Source of the DNA: Harmothoe impar
Taxonomy: Eukaryota > Annelida > Polychaeta > Phyllodocida > Polynoidae
DNA: 64,000 nucleotides
Assembly (NCBI GenBank): GCA_947462335.1
Contig: OX381705.1
Coordinates: 41,494,675 to 41,558,674 of the forward strand
Reading direction: 5' to 3'
The position numbers and the translations under genes were made by a program. The notes under the pieces are model-generated. The model saw only the letters and a program-made list of their open reading frames with translations, had not been told where the DNA came from and searched no databases. Below are positions 47,991 to 59,390 of the stretch, piece after piece. Each line of letters starts with the position of its first letter. The first letter of the stretch is position 1.

Positions 47991-48179
47991 CACCGTAAAT
48001 AGTTAGTGGTACACAGTAGAATCTACTGTAGATTTACAGTAGAATCTACTGTAGAATTGATTTGCAGTAGGGTCTACTGTAGATTCACAGTAGATTCTAC
48101 TGTTTACATACAATGGACTGTACACTTACAGTAGAATCTACGGTACACCTACAAAAATGGCAACCAATCTTTTACAGTG
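47991..48179. mobile_element. 189-bp MITE with CACYGTAAA ends and TA target duplication
   Basis: It starts CACCGTAAATAG and ends CTTTTACAGTG, flanked by TA at 47,989-47,990 and 48,180-48,181. The interior alternates ACAGTAGAATCTACTGT palindromes. It is a relative in design of the 827-bp element at 16,439-17,265 (same CACTGTAA-type end, same TA flank). It is non-autonomous. Confidence 0.7.
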
Positions 48180-49499
48180 TAGGGCTCCCTAGCGGCAAAA
48201 TGATGTCCTCAAAATATTCACGTTGTCTCATCAAATTAAAGCTGAGCTTGTGTACAAGCCCCAAGTATACAGTTTAGTCTACTACAAGCACTTTCACGGC
48301 TACAAGTATAGCATTATGTCCACTTCCCATATACCACTCACATCCCTACAAATATGAGTGTGTTCACTATCCGCATACGACTTGCATTGATCTACAAGTA
48401 CAAAAGTATTCACTTTCCGTATACTACTTACATAAATAGAGACAGCCTTTTAATATGATTTATGGGGTTACCGAAAACAATCAATAAAGTATACAGACTG
48501 AGTGTGTTTTATACGCTGCTTATGAACTATGTGCTGGTAAAAGGAATAACGCACATTTATAGCAGTATGGGCCATTAAAGTGTTAACCAGGATTGTGAAT
48601 TTGATGTCCATAGACTTCTCATTTCGAGTGGGCCACAGCCTGGGCTAACATTGTCAGTCAGATGAACCTAGTGTTGTCTTGTGGGATGGTAACCTTGTAG
48701 GTACTCATATAGAGAACCTTTAACTGGTTTATTTTATCACAGTCACTGAGAATACCCTAAAAGTCTTCTTTTAAGTATGTATCCCAGCAGGTTTGAAGAT
48801 ATTATTGTTGCACATGTGGAAACTAATTAGATTGATAGACCTTGTCAAAAGAGGAAAAACTGTTTCTATATGAAACAGATCGGTCAAGCGGTTTAGATTT
48901 GGGAGCCATTTGAAAGTGTCGCCCCTCTCCTCAAGTTCATTATGAGAATGAAACAGTTTTCACAGTTAGTTGATATTATTTGAAATTATGTAACACCATT
49001 TTGCATATGAATGGGGAAACAAGAAGCACTGTGATACAGACACCTTTCTCTGGACATGAGCATATACTCCTCAGGTATTACTGTCTGACCTGTGTCAACC
49101 AATGTGATCTATGTTGTGGTTAGTCAAATGGTTTACAATGTATTTTGCTTCTCCTCCCTGACTAAAAGGAAGGGATGTCATATATAACGTTTTGTCACTA
49201 TAAGGAGCCATAGAGGGAACCTTATATAACGTTGTACAACTTTTTTATATACTGGGAATGCTATTCTACCTGCCCTTAACAACTGGCCATTGACTATTCC
49301 TCACTAGCGGGACACCAGTGGTGATACATGGTGAGAGCATACAGAACTAGCAGTCTAGGGTTTTAGGGGTGCGCAACATCTGAGGGGGAGTTGGGGGATA
49401 CTTAATAGGACCAACCCTCCCAGCAGAGTAGAGGGAGAGTGCCGGTGTGCTAGGGTAAAAGTAGTTTGTATTATGAATACGGTGTACCTGCATGGTCCA

Positions 49500-49575
49500 A
49501 GATAGGGTGGTTGTTAGGACGGTGGTCTCATGACTCAAAGATCCCGAGTTCAGCTCACTTCCAGGTAATGTCAGG
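49500..49575 (+). repeat. Possible tRNA-derived SINE head
   Basis: TAGGGTGGTTGTTAGGACGG, then TGGTCTCATGACTCAAAGAT, then CCCGAGTTCAGCTC has the spacing of an A-box, an anticodon arm and a decayed B-box (GAGTTCAGCTC against GGTTCGANTCC). A SINE is the likely source, but no second copy in the window confirms it. Confidence 0.3.
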
Positions 49576-49825
49576 TGATCATACCATTCATAAGTAAAGA
49601 TAGTTCTTATTTGTAGTAGGCCTGCTGCTTTTAAGGAAAGGAGAAATAAGCCTTTAAGGTCAAATGCAAATGAATTAAAATGAGGTACAACACATTGTAA
49701 TAGAGAATGGAAACACAATATCATTATCTAACTATTGATATTCAAATTCATTTAAAGTTCACAAATCTTCAAGCCTGCTACTCATTTCTAGCTGACCAAA
49801 AGATATATAAGGATATAAATGCATA

Positions 49826-49901
49826 TGGCTGGGGAAGGATTTGACCTTATGGTCCCAGAAGTATGGGTCCACTGTGCTTACCCCTACTCTACCCCGGACA
49901 G
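49826..49901 (-). repeat. Possible tRNA-derived SINE or tRNA pseudogene
   Basis: On the minus strand GGGGTAGAGTAGGGGTAAGC resembles an A-box/D-arm, and AAGGTCAAATCCTT resembles a T-arm with one base missing from the B-box. The imperfect acceptor stem argues against an active tRNA gene. Confidence 0.3.
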
Positions 49902-50958
49902 GTGACATAAGGGATGCCTAGGTACACCCCATTAACAATACAATATACTTTCACCCGAGGAATAATCTTAATAATTATCCCTCCACTCTCTCTCGGGCAC
50001 CACTTAGATCTTAACCACTTAGATCTTAACAGGGCCAGCCCACTTCAAAACTGGGCAAGCCCTTATGGCCCCACCAGATAGCCCTGGTCAAGACCAAGTG
50101 AGCACCAGGTAGGCAGCTCATCTGGGCCCCAACTGGCGCCCATTTGGTTGTCTTGGACCCTCTGTCGGTCCTCTCTCTCTGAGTGGTCATGGAGATGGCT
50201 GTGTCTGGCTCCTGACTAAGGTAAATGCCCCAGACAGTCTATGGTGGCCAATTGTTGTCTGTAATGTGCTGACGTCATGGCGTCCATGTAAAGAAGAACC
50301 AAGTGGACATTAAGGTCCTGATATCAGGTTCTTAATTCAGGTAAACTTTCATTAATGGTACCATCTTTATACATTGAGCCAAGGAGTATAAACTACAGAT
50401 CAGAAAACTATTTATCATAAATAACCCGAGAAACTACATGGGGATATTGTTCAATTTCTGCGTCAGCACTTTTTTTCTCCCCCCCCCCCCCCCGTAAGAA
50501 GGGTTCGATTTTGTCTTGACCCTTATGGATATGTATAGTAATGCACAGCGTTCACCTCTAGCTTTTGTTCCAATCGCGAAGAAGGGTCTATATGTTTGCA
50601 TATTTCCAAGAGCTTAAAATGTAATAAATTATGTGTTAGGTGGTGGAGCATTGCAGGAGATGTGGTAGTATAGGCAGATGGGCAAGGGCCGAGGGTGGGC
50701 AGTACTGAGACTAAAGAGGGTGTATAGGGGGTATGCAGGAGGCCCCATGGTGACCGCCGGTCCGCAGTCAGAGCAGTGGCCACCGTCCCTGATGGATGGA
50801 CCACATGACTGTCATCATCCCCGGGACAAACAAGCCGCCGTGTTTGATCACCCGGCGCTGATCTATCCTTAGGGGATCAGCCAGCTCCACATCAACTCCC
50901 CGCCTGCCGTCCGCGACGCTCCCTGCTTGCCGCCCTCACCCCGCTGCTAACCGCCTGC

Positions 50959-52405
50959 TTGCCACTGGCAGCTACCGCCCCCCACTGGATAGAGCTAGTC
51001 ACCCCTCCCCCCTGCACCCCTCCTGCCACCCACCTACCTCCTCCCCAGTTTCCTGCTGCTTGTAACCAGTCACCTGCACCCCTCCTGCCACCCACCTCCC
51101 TCCTCCCCAGTCTCCTGCTTGTAACCAGTCACCCCCTCCCCCCTGCACCCCTCCTGCCACCCACCTACCTCCATCCCAGTCTCCTGCTTGTAACCAGTCA
51201 CCCCCTCCCACCTGCACCCCTCCCGCCACCCACCTACCTCCTCCCCAGTTTCCTGCTGCTTGTAACCAGTCACCACCTCCCCCCTCCCAGTGCGCACAGA
51301 ACATTGAATCAACATTGATAAATGGTTGTCAATGGTGATTCAATGTTGATACAATGTTGATTCAACGTTGGACTGAATTTTGTGCGCACTGGGCTGCACC
51401 CCTCCTGCCACCCACCCACCTGCACCCTAGTCTCCTGCTACTCGTAACCAGTCACCCCCTCCCCCCCTGCACCCCTCCTGCCACCCACCTACCTCCTCCC
51501 CAGTCTCCTGCTGCTTGTAACCAGTCACCCCCTCCCTCCCCTGCTCCCTCCCGCCACCCGCCTACCTCCTCCATAGTCTCCTGCTGCTCGTAACCAGTCC
51601 CCCCTCCCCCCCCTGAAACCCTCCTGCCACCCACCTACCTCCTCCCCAAGTCCCCTGCTCATAACCAGTCACCCCTCCCACCTGCACCCCTCCCGCCACC
51701 CACCTACCTCCACCCCAGTCTCCTGCTGCTTGCAACCAGTCACCCCCTCCCCCCTGCACCCCTCCTGCCACCCACCCACCTGCACCCTAGTCTCCTGCTG
51801 CTTGTAACCAGTCACCCCTCCCCCTGCACCTCTCCTGCCACACACCTACCTCCTCCCCAGTCTCCTGCTTCTTGTAACCAGTCACCCCTCCCCCCTGCTC
51901 CCTCCCGCCACCAACCTACCTCTTCCCCAGTCTCCTGCTCATAACCAGTCAACCCTCCCACCTACACCCCTCCTGCCACCCACCTACCTCCTCCCCAGTC
52001 TCCTGCTCATAACCAGTCACCTCTCCCACCTGCACCCCTCCTGCCACCCTCCTACCTCCTCCCCAGTCTCCTGCTGCTTGCAACCAGTCACCCCCTCCCC
52101 CCTGCACCCCTCCTGCCACCCACCTACCTCCTCCCCAGTCTCCTGCTCATAACCAGTCACCTCTCCCACCTGCACCCCTCCTGCCACCCTCCTACCTCCT
52201 CCCCAGTCTCCTGCTCATAACCAGTCACCTCTCCCACCTGCACCCCTCCTGCCACCCTCCTACCTCCTCCCCAGTCTCCTGCTTGTCACCCCCTCCCCCC
52301 TGCACCCCTCCTGCCACCCACCCACCTGCACCCTAGTCTCCTGCTGCTTGTAACCAGTCACCCCCTCCCCCATGCACCCCTCCTGCCACCCACCTACCCC
52401 CACCT
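50959..52405. repeat. Cytosine-rich minisatellite, units of about 50-70 bp
   Basis: The unit follows CCCCTGCACCCCTCCTGCC, ACCCACCTACCTCCTCCCC, AGTCTCCTGCTGCTTGTAA, CCAGTCACC, with shorter forms lacking TGCTG or using CTCATAACC. About 20 units are present. The strong strand asymmetry (C-rich plus strand, G-rich minus strand) produces Gly/Trp-rich and Pro-rich open frames that are not genes. A MITE interrupts it at 51,286-51,393. Confidence 0.9.
51286..51393. mobile_element. 108-bp MITE inserted in the minisatellite
   Basis: It starts CCCAGTGCGCACAGAACATT and ends AATTTTGTGCGCACTGGG, flanked by CT on both sides. Removing it restores a normal minisatellite unit (CCCCCCT joined to GCACCCC). The interior repeats TTGATTCAATGTTGA-type words. 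Its CCCAG...CTGGG ends and 2-bp duplication match the design of elements at 7,602, 21,138 and 40,897. Confidence 0.75.
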
Positions 52406-52429
52406 TTGATTATTTGATTTGGTCTATGC

Positions 52430-52498
52430 ACTGAGTCTCTCTTTATGAGTTGAGATCTGGTCATATCTTCTGATCTCAACTCATGACGAACCTCTCAG
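52430..52498. repeat. Small hairpin
   Basis: ATGAGTTGAGATC (52,445-52,457) pairs perfectly with GATCTCAACTCAT (52,472-52,484). The flanking CTGAG...CTCAG extends the pairing. It may be a MITE remnant. Confidence 0.5.
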
Positions 52499-54187
52499 TT
52501 CGGATCAATTAGATTGCATATCTGTCTATTTTTTTCATACCTCATTTTCATGGGGTTAAAATGGTAATTTAAAAACTGTTTTCATAGCTTTTTGAGGACG
52601 GCTCATTGAGGAACGTAGCCGTGGGAAGTGAGATCCATTTTCTCCACGCCCGCGGTCATATGTAATTGATTCATGAAATATGCGGGAAACACAGTAGCTC
52701 ATCAGTGTTATATAAATATCTAAAGTAGTATTGTGCAGAGGAGGGATTAAAGGCCTATTCATGTGGATTCATTCTTCATTCTTTATGTTAAGTATATATT
52801 ACCATGTCCTTGGCATAATCCGATCGTGGAAATCCGTGTCCCACCGAGTAGCCACATCTCGTTTATTGGAACTGAGGACAGACAATGTCATGTGGGCTAA
52901 GGCCAACCTCAGCCTTAGAGCCTGGTCCACAGTATTGAATTAGTTGTGTGACAATTGAAAGATGTTCTGATGTAAGGCAACTGAGGGGTTGGGGCACATG
53001 TGACATCAGCACATGGCTTCAGTTCCCTTTTTAGGACACAGGGTGCGATCACTTTGGTAAAAAAATCATAGGTATCAACAGTCTTTGTTTATGCTATAAT
53101 TAGAAGACGTTCATAGAAAGCTCCTTGGATTGCTCTTCAAACGGAGCTGTGTATAATGATTATCACTAAACTATACATACATATGTACCACTTTTCTATG
53201 TGGTTTAACTTTGTATCAGTAATGTAATACGAAACAGCAAGTGAATTATTAAATGTCCCAACAGAGCCTCCAAATGACAAAGTATCTCAGGTAAAGCTGC
53301 CAACTATGCCTATCCATTAGTTCGGGAGGAGAAGATGCTATCATATTCGAAATGGAATCTTCCTGTGGAGCATATCTAAAGGAGATCTATCCCTTATGAA
53401 TAAACCATGTTCTGTAGTATCCTCACATGTAATCCGGAGGGCGCTAAGACTCGCCTGTGTATCCAAGACCTGTTATATGCAAATCAAGCTCTCAGATTAT
53501 GATGGCATTGTGCTAAGCAAGTTTACTAAAACAGCTAATATAACTTTGTTTCGCAGAAAGGATGTAGACAATGCTAATCCATTATGGTAAACGCTGAACA
53601 AACCGGAGTGATCTTTCATGATTGATCGTGATACTTTTAACATTTTACATTGGAAGTGGGCTGATAGTGATATTTAATCACTGCTAGGTGGCGCATATCT
53701 GACAATGTAGAATATATATTACAGTACCGACATATGGTGGTCTGTGCCTCTTTCTGTCCTCTCTGAAACTGCGTAAACTCTACAAATCTAACGTAGGTTT
53801 AAGTTTTGTTAGGTTTCACACTTGGTAGAAGTAGTAGAGATATCATAATGGTTGTCTTGCTAATCTAACAGACCCATTGCATTCTGTAACCCCCTATAGT
53901 TGCAGTCTCGTATTGTTTGTCTAATTAAGGACTATCAGTTGTCAAGACAAAGTGATGAGTGGCCATGACTGCAGAATGAATAATTAGACAGGTTTCCTCT
54001 GCCTCATTTATGATTCCTTGTGATTTGTGTCGGATGCGGTCGTTTTTATGCTAGGCGACCATGAGACTATGGTTGGTAAGAAAGGGCGCCATTGTCAGAG
54101 TGTGAAGTCAGCAGCATCACTGTGCACCACTGTAGTGCGACTAGGCACTCCCACATAACCACCAGCCTCTGCTAATGAGTATTATAC
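52499..54187. other. Unassigned non-coding stretch
   Basis: No recognisable gene. The open frames are at most about 70 residues. Confidence 0.4.
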
Positions 54188-54365
54188 CTCGCACTGAAAA
54201 GGCTGATTACACCACTGCTCTTGGGTGATTTGGGCAATCAGGTAAATTGCAGGCTTCAACTTGACTGTTCCAAACTTAACTGAGGAACTATTTGTCCACC
54301 CAAAGTTGACTAGGATTGTTTTGTACCATACTCCAGTAGCCGGGACAAACATAATCAAAATACCG
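54188..54365 (-). CDS. Candidate internal coding exon, 59 residues, unknown protein
   Basis: On the minus strand a strong acceptor-like tract (ACATTTTGTTTTCTAG) is followed by an open segment of 178 bases and a donor-like GAG|GTATAA. The translation begins GILIMFVPATGVWYKTIL, passes FGTVKLKPAIYLIAQITQ and ends EQWCNQPFQCE, with two cysteines close together and beta-strand-like alternation. No family is recognised. The opposite strand is also open here with its own donor-like GTAAGT at 54,384, so the strand is not certain. Neighbouring exons were not identified. Confidence 0.3.
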
Positions 54366-54599
54366 CTAGAAAACAAAATGTGGGTAAGTTCAGTGCCTAC
54401 TTATCTGACGGCAAGCAGACCCACACAGATCTACTTACAATGTACATCATATAAACGTAATAAGAGAAAATGTGTCCATCCATCAAGCAGAGTTGAAACA
54501 TTGACCCTACACAATGATTTTCAAAAGAGATTGCATTCGCCTGTTCTAAAATATACTTGCAATGAAGCCCAACTCCCATTTGTAAATGACAGTGACTGA

Positions 54600-55255
54600 T
54601 ATCATATTATGATAGTTACTTCCAGAATTTAAGGGCATTATCACTGTGAGATAAGGCCCTGATTGACAGCTCCTATCCTACACTTCTACATTTTTGTGAG
54701 ATAATGGCAGTTTCGGGGATGTTAATTGCCACTTCTCTGTCACAAGCCACCCTTATCACATCATCAACACTTCATCCTGTCATGCGGCCCATACATCAGG
54801 ACGGGTGGTCACCGCTCTGACTTACATAGACATGATGACGTCAGCAGATTACAGACGACAGTTGGCCACCATATAGACTGTCTGAGGGATTTACCTCAGT
54901 GAGGGGCAAGACACAGTCAGAGAGGACCTGTGCTCAGAGGTTACAGGGCAGTGGGTGCTGATGGTCATCAGGTCATTTAGTAGATGAATAGCGTCATGAT
55001 ATGAGGGGCATAGGGTAGATTCACCATGAGTCGGACACATACCCTGAGACGGACAGTGACATTTGAGGTTATCCATGTGCAATATGACTTCTCGTGCTTT
55101 TTAGATAAAACAACGCTTAAACTTCAGTGTTATTCACAAATAAAGGGCTTAAAATGCTTAATGATCCACATAATCAAATGTCCGCCTGAAGGTATGTGTC
55201 CGGCTCCAGGTGGATGTACCTTATTATATTGGCAGGACTGTACAGAAATGTAAAG
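54600..55255. other. Unassigned non-coding stretch
   Basis: Nothing recognisable. Confidence 0.4.
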
Positions 55256-55441
55256 CCGGTCGTTCTCTGGCCGATGTCATGGTATTTGTCGCTGTTTTTT
55301 TCTTTTAAAAGTGTTATTCTTTGGGTAAATAATACAATTACTAAAGTAATTCTTTAAATCTAGCATATACACGTTGCATCCCTAAAGACAATTGTACAAT
55401 TTACCCAAATTACACACTTAAAAGGAAAAAGAAACGACCGG
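55256..55441. mobile_element. 186-bp MITE with CCGGTCGTT ends
   Basis: The ends CCGGTCGTT and AACGACCGG (one base off) enclose further pairing: TTTTTTTCTTTTAAAAGTG on the left against CACTTAAAAGGAAAAAG on the right, and TTGGGTAAAT against ATTTACCCAA. It is non-coding, and no exact target duplication was found. Confidence 0.6.
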
Positions 55442-55555
55442 AAAACATGCTTCCATCAGCCAGTGCACGATCGGCTTAAGGGTATACACGTAGAAGATAA
55501 TGCATGTATACATGATTTACGTTGGACATGGAACCTCATAAATACTGTATCGGCA

Positions 55556-56215
55556 TTCATGTAAGTAGTATATGAACTGTTGTACAAACTTGCTCATCTG
55601 TACGTCAGTAGTATATGGAAAATGAACAGTCTTGTACTTGTAGGTATGAAAGCCTAAGTAGTACGTGAATTGATTGAGCATTTTGAGGCAGCTAGTGGAA
55701 CAGTGAGCGCCAGCACTATGAGCTGCGGTTGCATATATCAGGTAACTGAACACTCTTGTATTGGTAGGTGTGTAAGCAGTATAGAGAAAGTAACCCTCCG
55801 TGCGTAGGTACGTAAGTAGTATATGGAGAGTGAATGCGCTTGTATACTGGTAGGTGTGTAAGTAGTATAGAGAAAGTGGCCGCTCTATGCGTAGGTACGT
55901 AAGTAGTATATGGAGGGTGAAAAGGTGTGTAAGTAGTATAGAGAAAGTGGCCCCTCTATGCGTAGGTACGTAAGTAGTATAGGGAAAATGAACGCGCTTG
56001 TACTGGTAGGTGTGTAAGTAGTATAGAGAAAGTGGACAGTTAGGCCTATAATTATGTCGATGTACGTAAGTATTAGGCATATATGGAAAGTGAATACTCT
56101 TGTACTGGTACGTGTGTAAGTAGTATAGAGAAGGTGGATAAGTATGTGTGAGGGTACCTGATTAATATACGGAAAGTGAATACTCTCGCACCGTAAGCCG
56201 TTGTAAGTACAGTGA
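55556..56215. repeat. Tandem array of about 36- and 75-bp units, GTAAGTAGTATA core
   Basis: GTAAGTAGTATAGAGAAAGTG and GTAAGTAGTATATGGA-type half-units alternate, joined by CTTGTACTGGTAGGTGT or CTCTATGCGTAGGTAC. About 14-16 half-units are present, variably diverged. The minus-strand open frames (YLHTYQY/HFPYTTYVPT repeats) follow the repeat and are not treated as genes. The core is shared with the 67-bp satellite at 6,541-7,290. Confidence 0.8.
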
Positions 56216-57350
56216 AATCTCGCTATAATGAGGTCTGATAGAAGGGATTTCATCCGAGCGTTAATTCTCTATAGTATTGGTTATCAGGAACTTTCTTTAC
56301 AAGGATCAGATATGTCCGCTTGTTTATCTATAGGTCTATGTATACCCATTAAATTAGTGCCACAGTCTCTGTGTGTACTGCATGAAGATGTACAGTATGT
56401 AGCTCTAGTCATGATATTGTGTGCTATAGCACTCTGTGTTATGTTGGCGTCATTCCGCACAGGCTGACACATTATAGCATACATCGCATTTCCTAATTCT
56501 AACAATATCATCACACATCAATATTGCATTTCCGGATCTTACCTGCAATGTAAACCACTTAATGAAGATATACAAAGGTCAATAGGAATTATTACTTAGG
56601 CCTAGGTGCATTTCAGAGACATTTTGTTCAGACTTGTTTATCGGCCAAAGACTAAGGGAAGACAACATTCAGTTTACCTCCGATCACGTTTTTTCTTAAT
56701 ATTGAGCCTGGTAATTATATTTTGGGGGGAAGTTTTGAAGCAAAATTTAAAAAAAGATGGCACAAGCACAACAAAGGGCAATGCATTAAAAGGAAAACTG
56801 TTAGAGAATAGAGGGAACACGAAGTACAAACTGCGGTCAACAGCTTTGATAGGCGGAACAGTTGACTTTGCTATATGAGTCAGATGTGGAAAAGACGTCA
56901 GGTTCTCGTTGCAGTATGGCTCCAGTATACACCCTGAGTCCTCCAGGGCGGCGGTGATATATTCATGCCTGCCCAACCATCAGGGAACCTTAAGGGGGCT
57001 GCTGGCCCTGAGTACCGACCGTCGGGGCACAGCTCGCCTATTTAAAGCCAGAGCTTGAAATGCAGCAGTGGGCTGCTCCACTTTCAAGTTGACCAATTCC
57101 AATGAAAGGGGCCGGTGGCGGGGGTCCTGGTAGCGCATGATAAAACTCTGTCAGTGTCGCTGACGAGGCGATTTAGCCGTAACAAATTGAGTCGACATGC
57201 TAAAAACTCGGCGTCGATCTATCATTATAGCCGCGCGGATTCCAAGCCTCCGTTATTATCGCCCTACTCAACTTGAGACACGCACCCTTTGTCGACCCAT
57301 ACCCGACCTCCATGCTTTTTTCTTTAGGGTGATACCTTTTTACATCATCA
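56216..57350. other. Unassigned non-coding stretch
   Basis: No recognisable gene. A 90-residue plus-strand frame at 56,606-56,878 has no motif. Confidence 0.4.
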
Positions 57351-57359
57351 TGTTTTTAT

Positions 57360-59390
57360 GATAAGAATCCATGGCTTCCCCTGGAGGTGGTCACCCCCTA
57401 CCCCGACCCCCACCTGCACGACTCAGTTCTCCAGGCGTGCTCACACTACCCCTGTTCATTTAGGAAGGTGGTACTCAAGTCAGACCTTCAAGAGGCAGTT
57501 ATCTTGGCAGAGAACTTTGATGAGTAGCATTCACGGAGTGGCTGCTGAGGAGTGGATGAAGCCGCAGACCTGCCAGCCCCTTACACAGACTAAATGGAAA
57601 CAAACGCTGATTCTCGTCTGCTCTCACCAAATGACGCCCCAGTTGAGGGCCGCAATGAATTACAACTACCGGGTCGGAAGTGGGGGTCCGTGTGCCTCGG
57701 GCATAATTTGCTGCCATTTGAGGGTCTTGTTTTAAGGAGGAGGGTGTATAGGGGGAGGGGGCGGGTAGCGTTTAAGGGAGTTGCAGGGGGATGGGAGAGT
57801 GGAGGGGGGCGTCATTGGCTTCCTGCATGTTTGGGGTTTCTGGCTTGCCGCCTTTTCTCAATGTCATCTGCTGCAGAGTCTGTGAGGAGCGCCTCCGAGC
57901 GGCGGCACCAGCAGCAGCAAGGCATGCCGGGAAGGGGCTGCACAATGGCCCCGACCATGGGCGCTGAAGCCATCCGCTTGGGGTGGGGGTGAGGAAGGGT
58001 AGGTGGGGGAGAGACGGTGCCAGGGGAGAGGAGGAGAGTGACAGAGAACCACAAGCCAAAGCCATCGCAGGCTGTGCCCGGCAGCGGCAGCACCATCCGT
58101 AGGGCCCTTCACCAGTACCACCACTACCACTACCGCGTAACCCACCACTCCTCCAAAACGCCGTCTGTGGCGCCCTCCCGCAGTTAGAATCAGTACGACT
58201 CGGCTAACTGTGGTAGGCACACCCGCTTTGGTCATACAGACAACAATCATAGGATTATCTAAGACCTGGTGGTTGTTTGAGGTGGGCGGGTGTCGTGCAC
58301 GAGTGAACAGAAGCAGGCAAGGAGCTTGTCGCACCCTGTTTAGACGCGCATACATGCTGCAGCAGCCATCTCTGGCTCCCGCGCCGCCGCCGCGCACCAC
58401 ATCCACAACCAAGAGATGCTCCCTGGATATGATCACTAAGAGTTAACGGAGCGCTCCCCGGCCGCTCTATGATCACGTGGAGGATGGCCTGGGCGGCAGG
58501 TGGCGGGCGGCAGGCGTTGTGACAGGCAGTCTATGGTATCAGCAGGCCTGGAACCAGCAGCGGCAGGGGGCAGCCAGTGCCGGACAGACGACAGTGCCGT
58601 ACTGTGTGCTTGATCCGCGCGCACAGCATTACAAACACATAGAGCAGGCTGCAGTAGCCTCACTCCGCCATCACGGCCCATCCTGCTGGACATTGAGCAG
58701 GATTGAGATCAATAGCTCTCCTGCCCTTGTACGACAGGCGGAAGCTGCGGCCGGGGGTCCTTACCCCCTTACTTACTGCCTGTTACCCGCCGCCTACCGG
58801 GGAGCTGCTGTTTATAGTGCCTGGAGGCAGCCGGGCCCCTACGGCTGGTGTAGCGGCGTGTGAAGGTCCCGATAACCGCCCCGGGACGTTGGCGGGCCAC
58901 TGGCCGCCTGTTAACACGCTCCCCGCCGCCCCAACGACCCCGGCGACATGTGCTCCCGGGTGTTTTGCAACTGCCAAGCACCGTCAACAGCTCAGGGAAT
59001 GCCACGGCCACGTGCGTCGAGCAGCTCCTGCCCAGCCATGTGAAGAGCTGCTCGGAGCCTTTTACAGCCACTCATCTCGGCAGGAGTAAGACCGGGTAGG
59101 AGGCCTGCTGCTAACAGGGGCATGGGCCTCTGCTACCAACACTACGGTATACCTAGCACGAGCAGCTCAGTCTGCGGGGAGCAGTACGATAAGCATGTAC
59201 GTGAGGGGAGGAGCAGGTGGTGTGTGGAGTCGTCACCAGGTGGATGGTACCTCTGAGGGGGACACAGGTCACCCCCGGGTCTGCCGCCGCTGCTGCTGCT
59301 ACATCAGGGACGGCTACCTGGACACGGTGTAAACTTCACACCAGCCTCATATCACCACGTCTGTCCAGTCAGACAGTGGCAGTTCTACAG
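57360..59390 (+). promoter_or_regulatory. CpG-rich block, possible promoter and first exon
   Basis: GC content and CG dinucleotides are high for about 2 kb, especially 58,100-59,100. Many overlapping frames are open on both strands, as expected from composition. A consensus donor, TTCTACAG|GTAAGGTATG, closes the block on the plus strand at 59,390/59,391. That fits a non-coding or partly coding first exon transcribed rightward. No protein is recognised. Confidence 0.3.

Larger units (their letters stand above)
48182..50958. other. Unassigned stretch with possible SINE fragments
   Basis: No gene recognised. It includes the diverged ATATAACGTT MITE fragment (about 49,180-49,255), two tRNA-like segments listed separately, and a 15-base cytosine run at 50,479-50,493. 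Confidence 0.4.

Noticed and set aside
50892..51771. Gly/Trp-rich and Pro-rich open frames
   Set aside because: They follow the C-rich minisatellite on both strands and are interrupted wherever unit length changes.
55517..56253. 187- and 122-codon minus-strand frames with YLHTYQY/HFPYTT repeats
   Set aside because: They mirror a diverged tandem DNA repeat. The unit length is not a clean multiple of three throughout, and no domain is recognisable.
57864..58863. Several 128-190 codon frames on both strands in the CpG-rich block
   Set aside because: Long frames arise on both strands because stop codons are rare in GC-rich DNA. None shows a domain or consistent frame.
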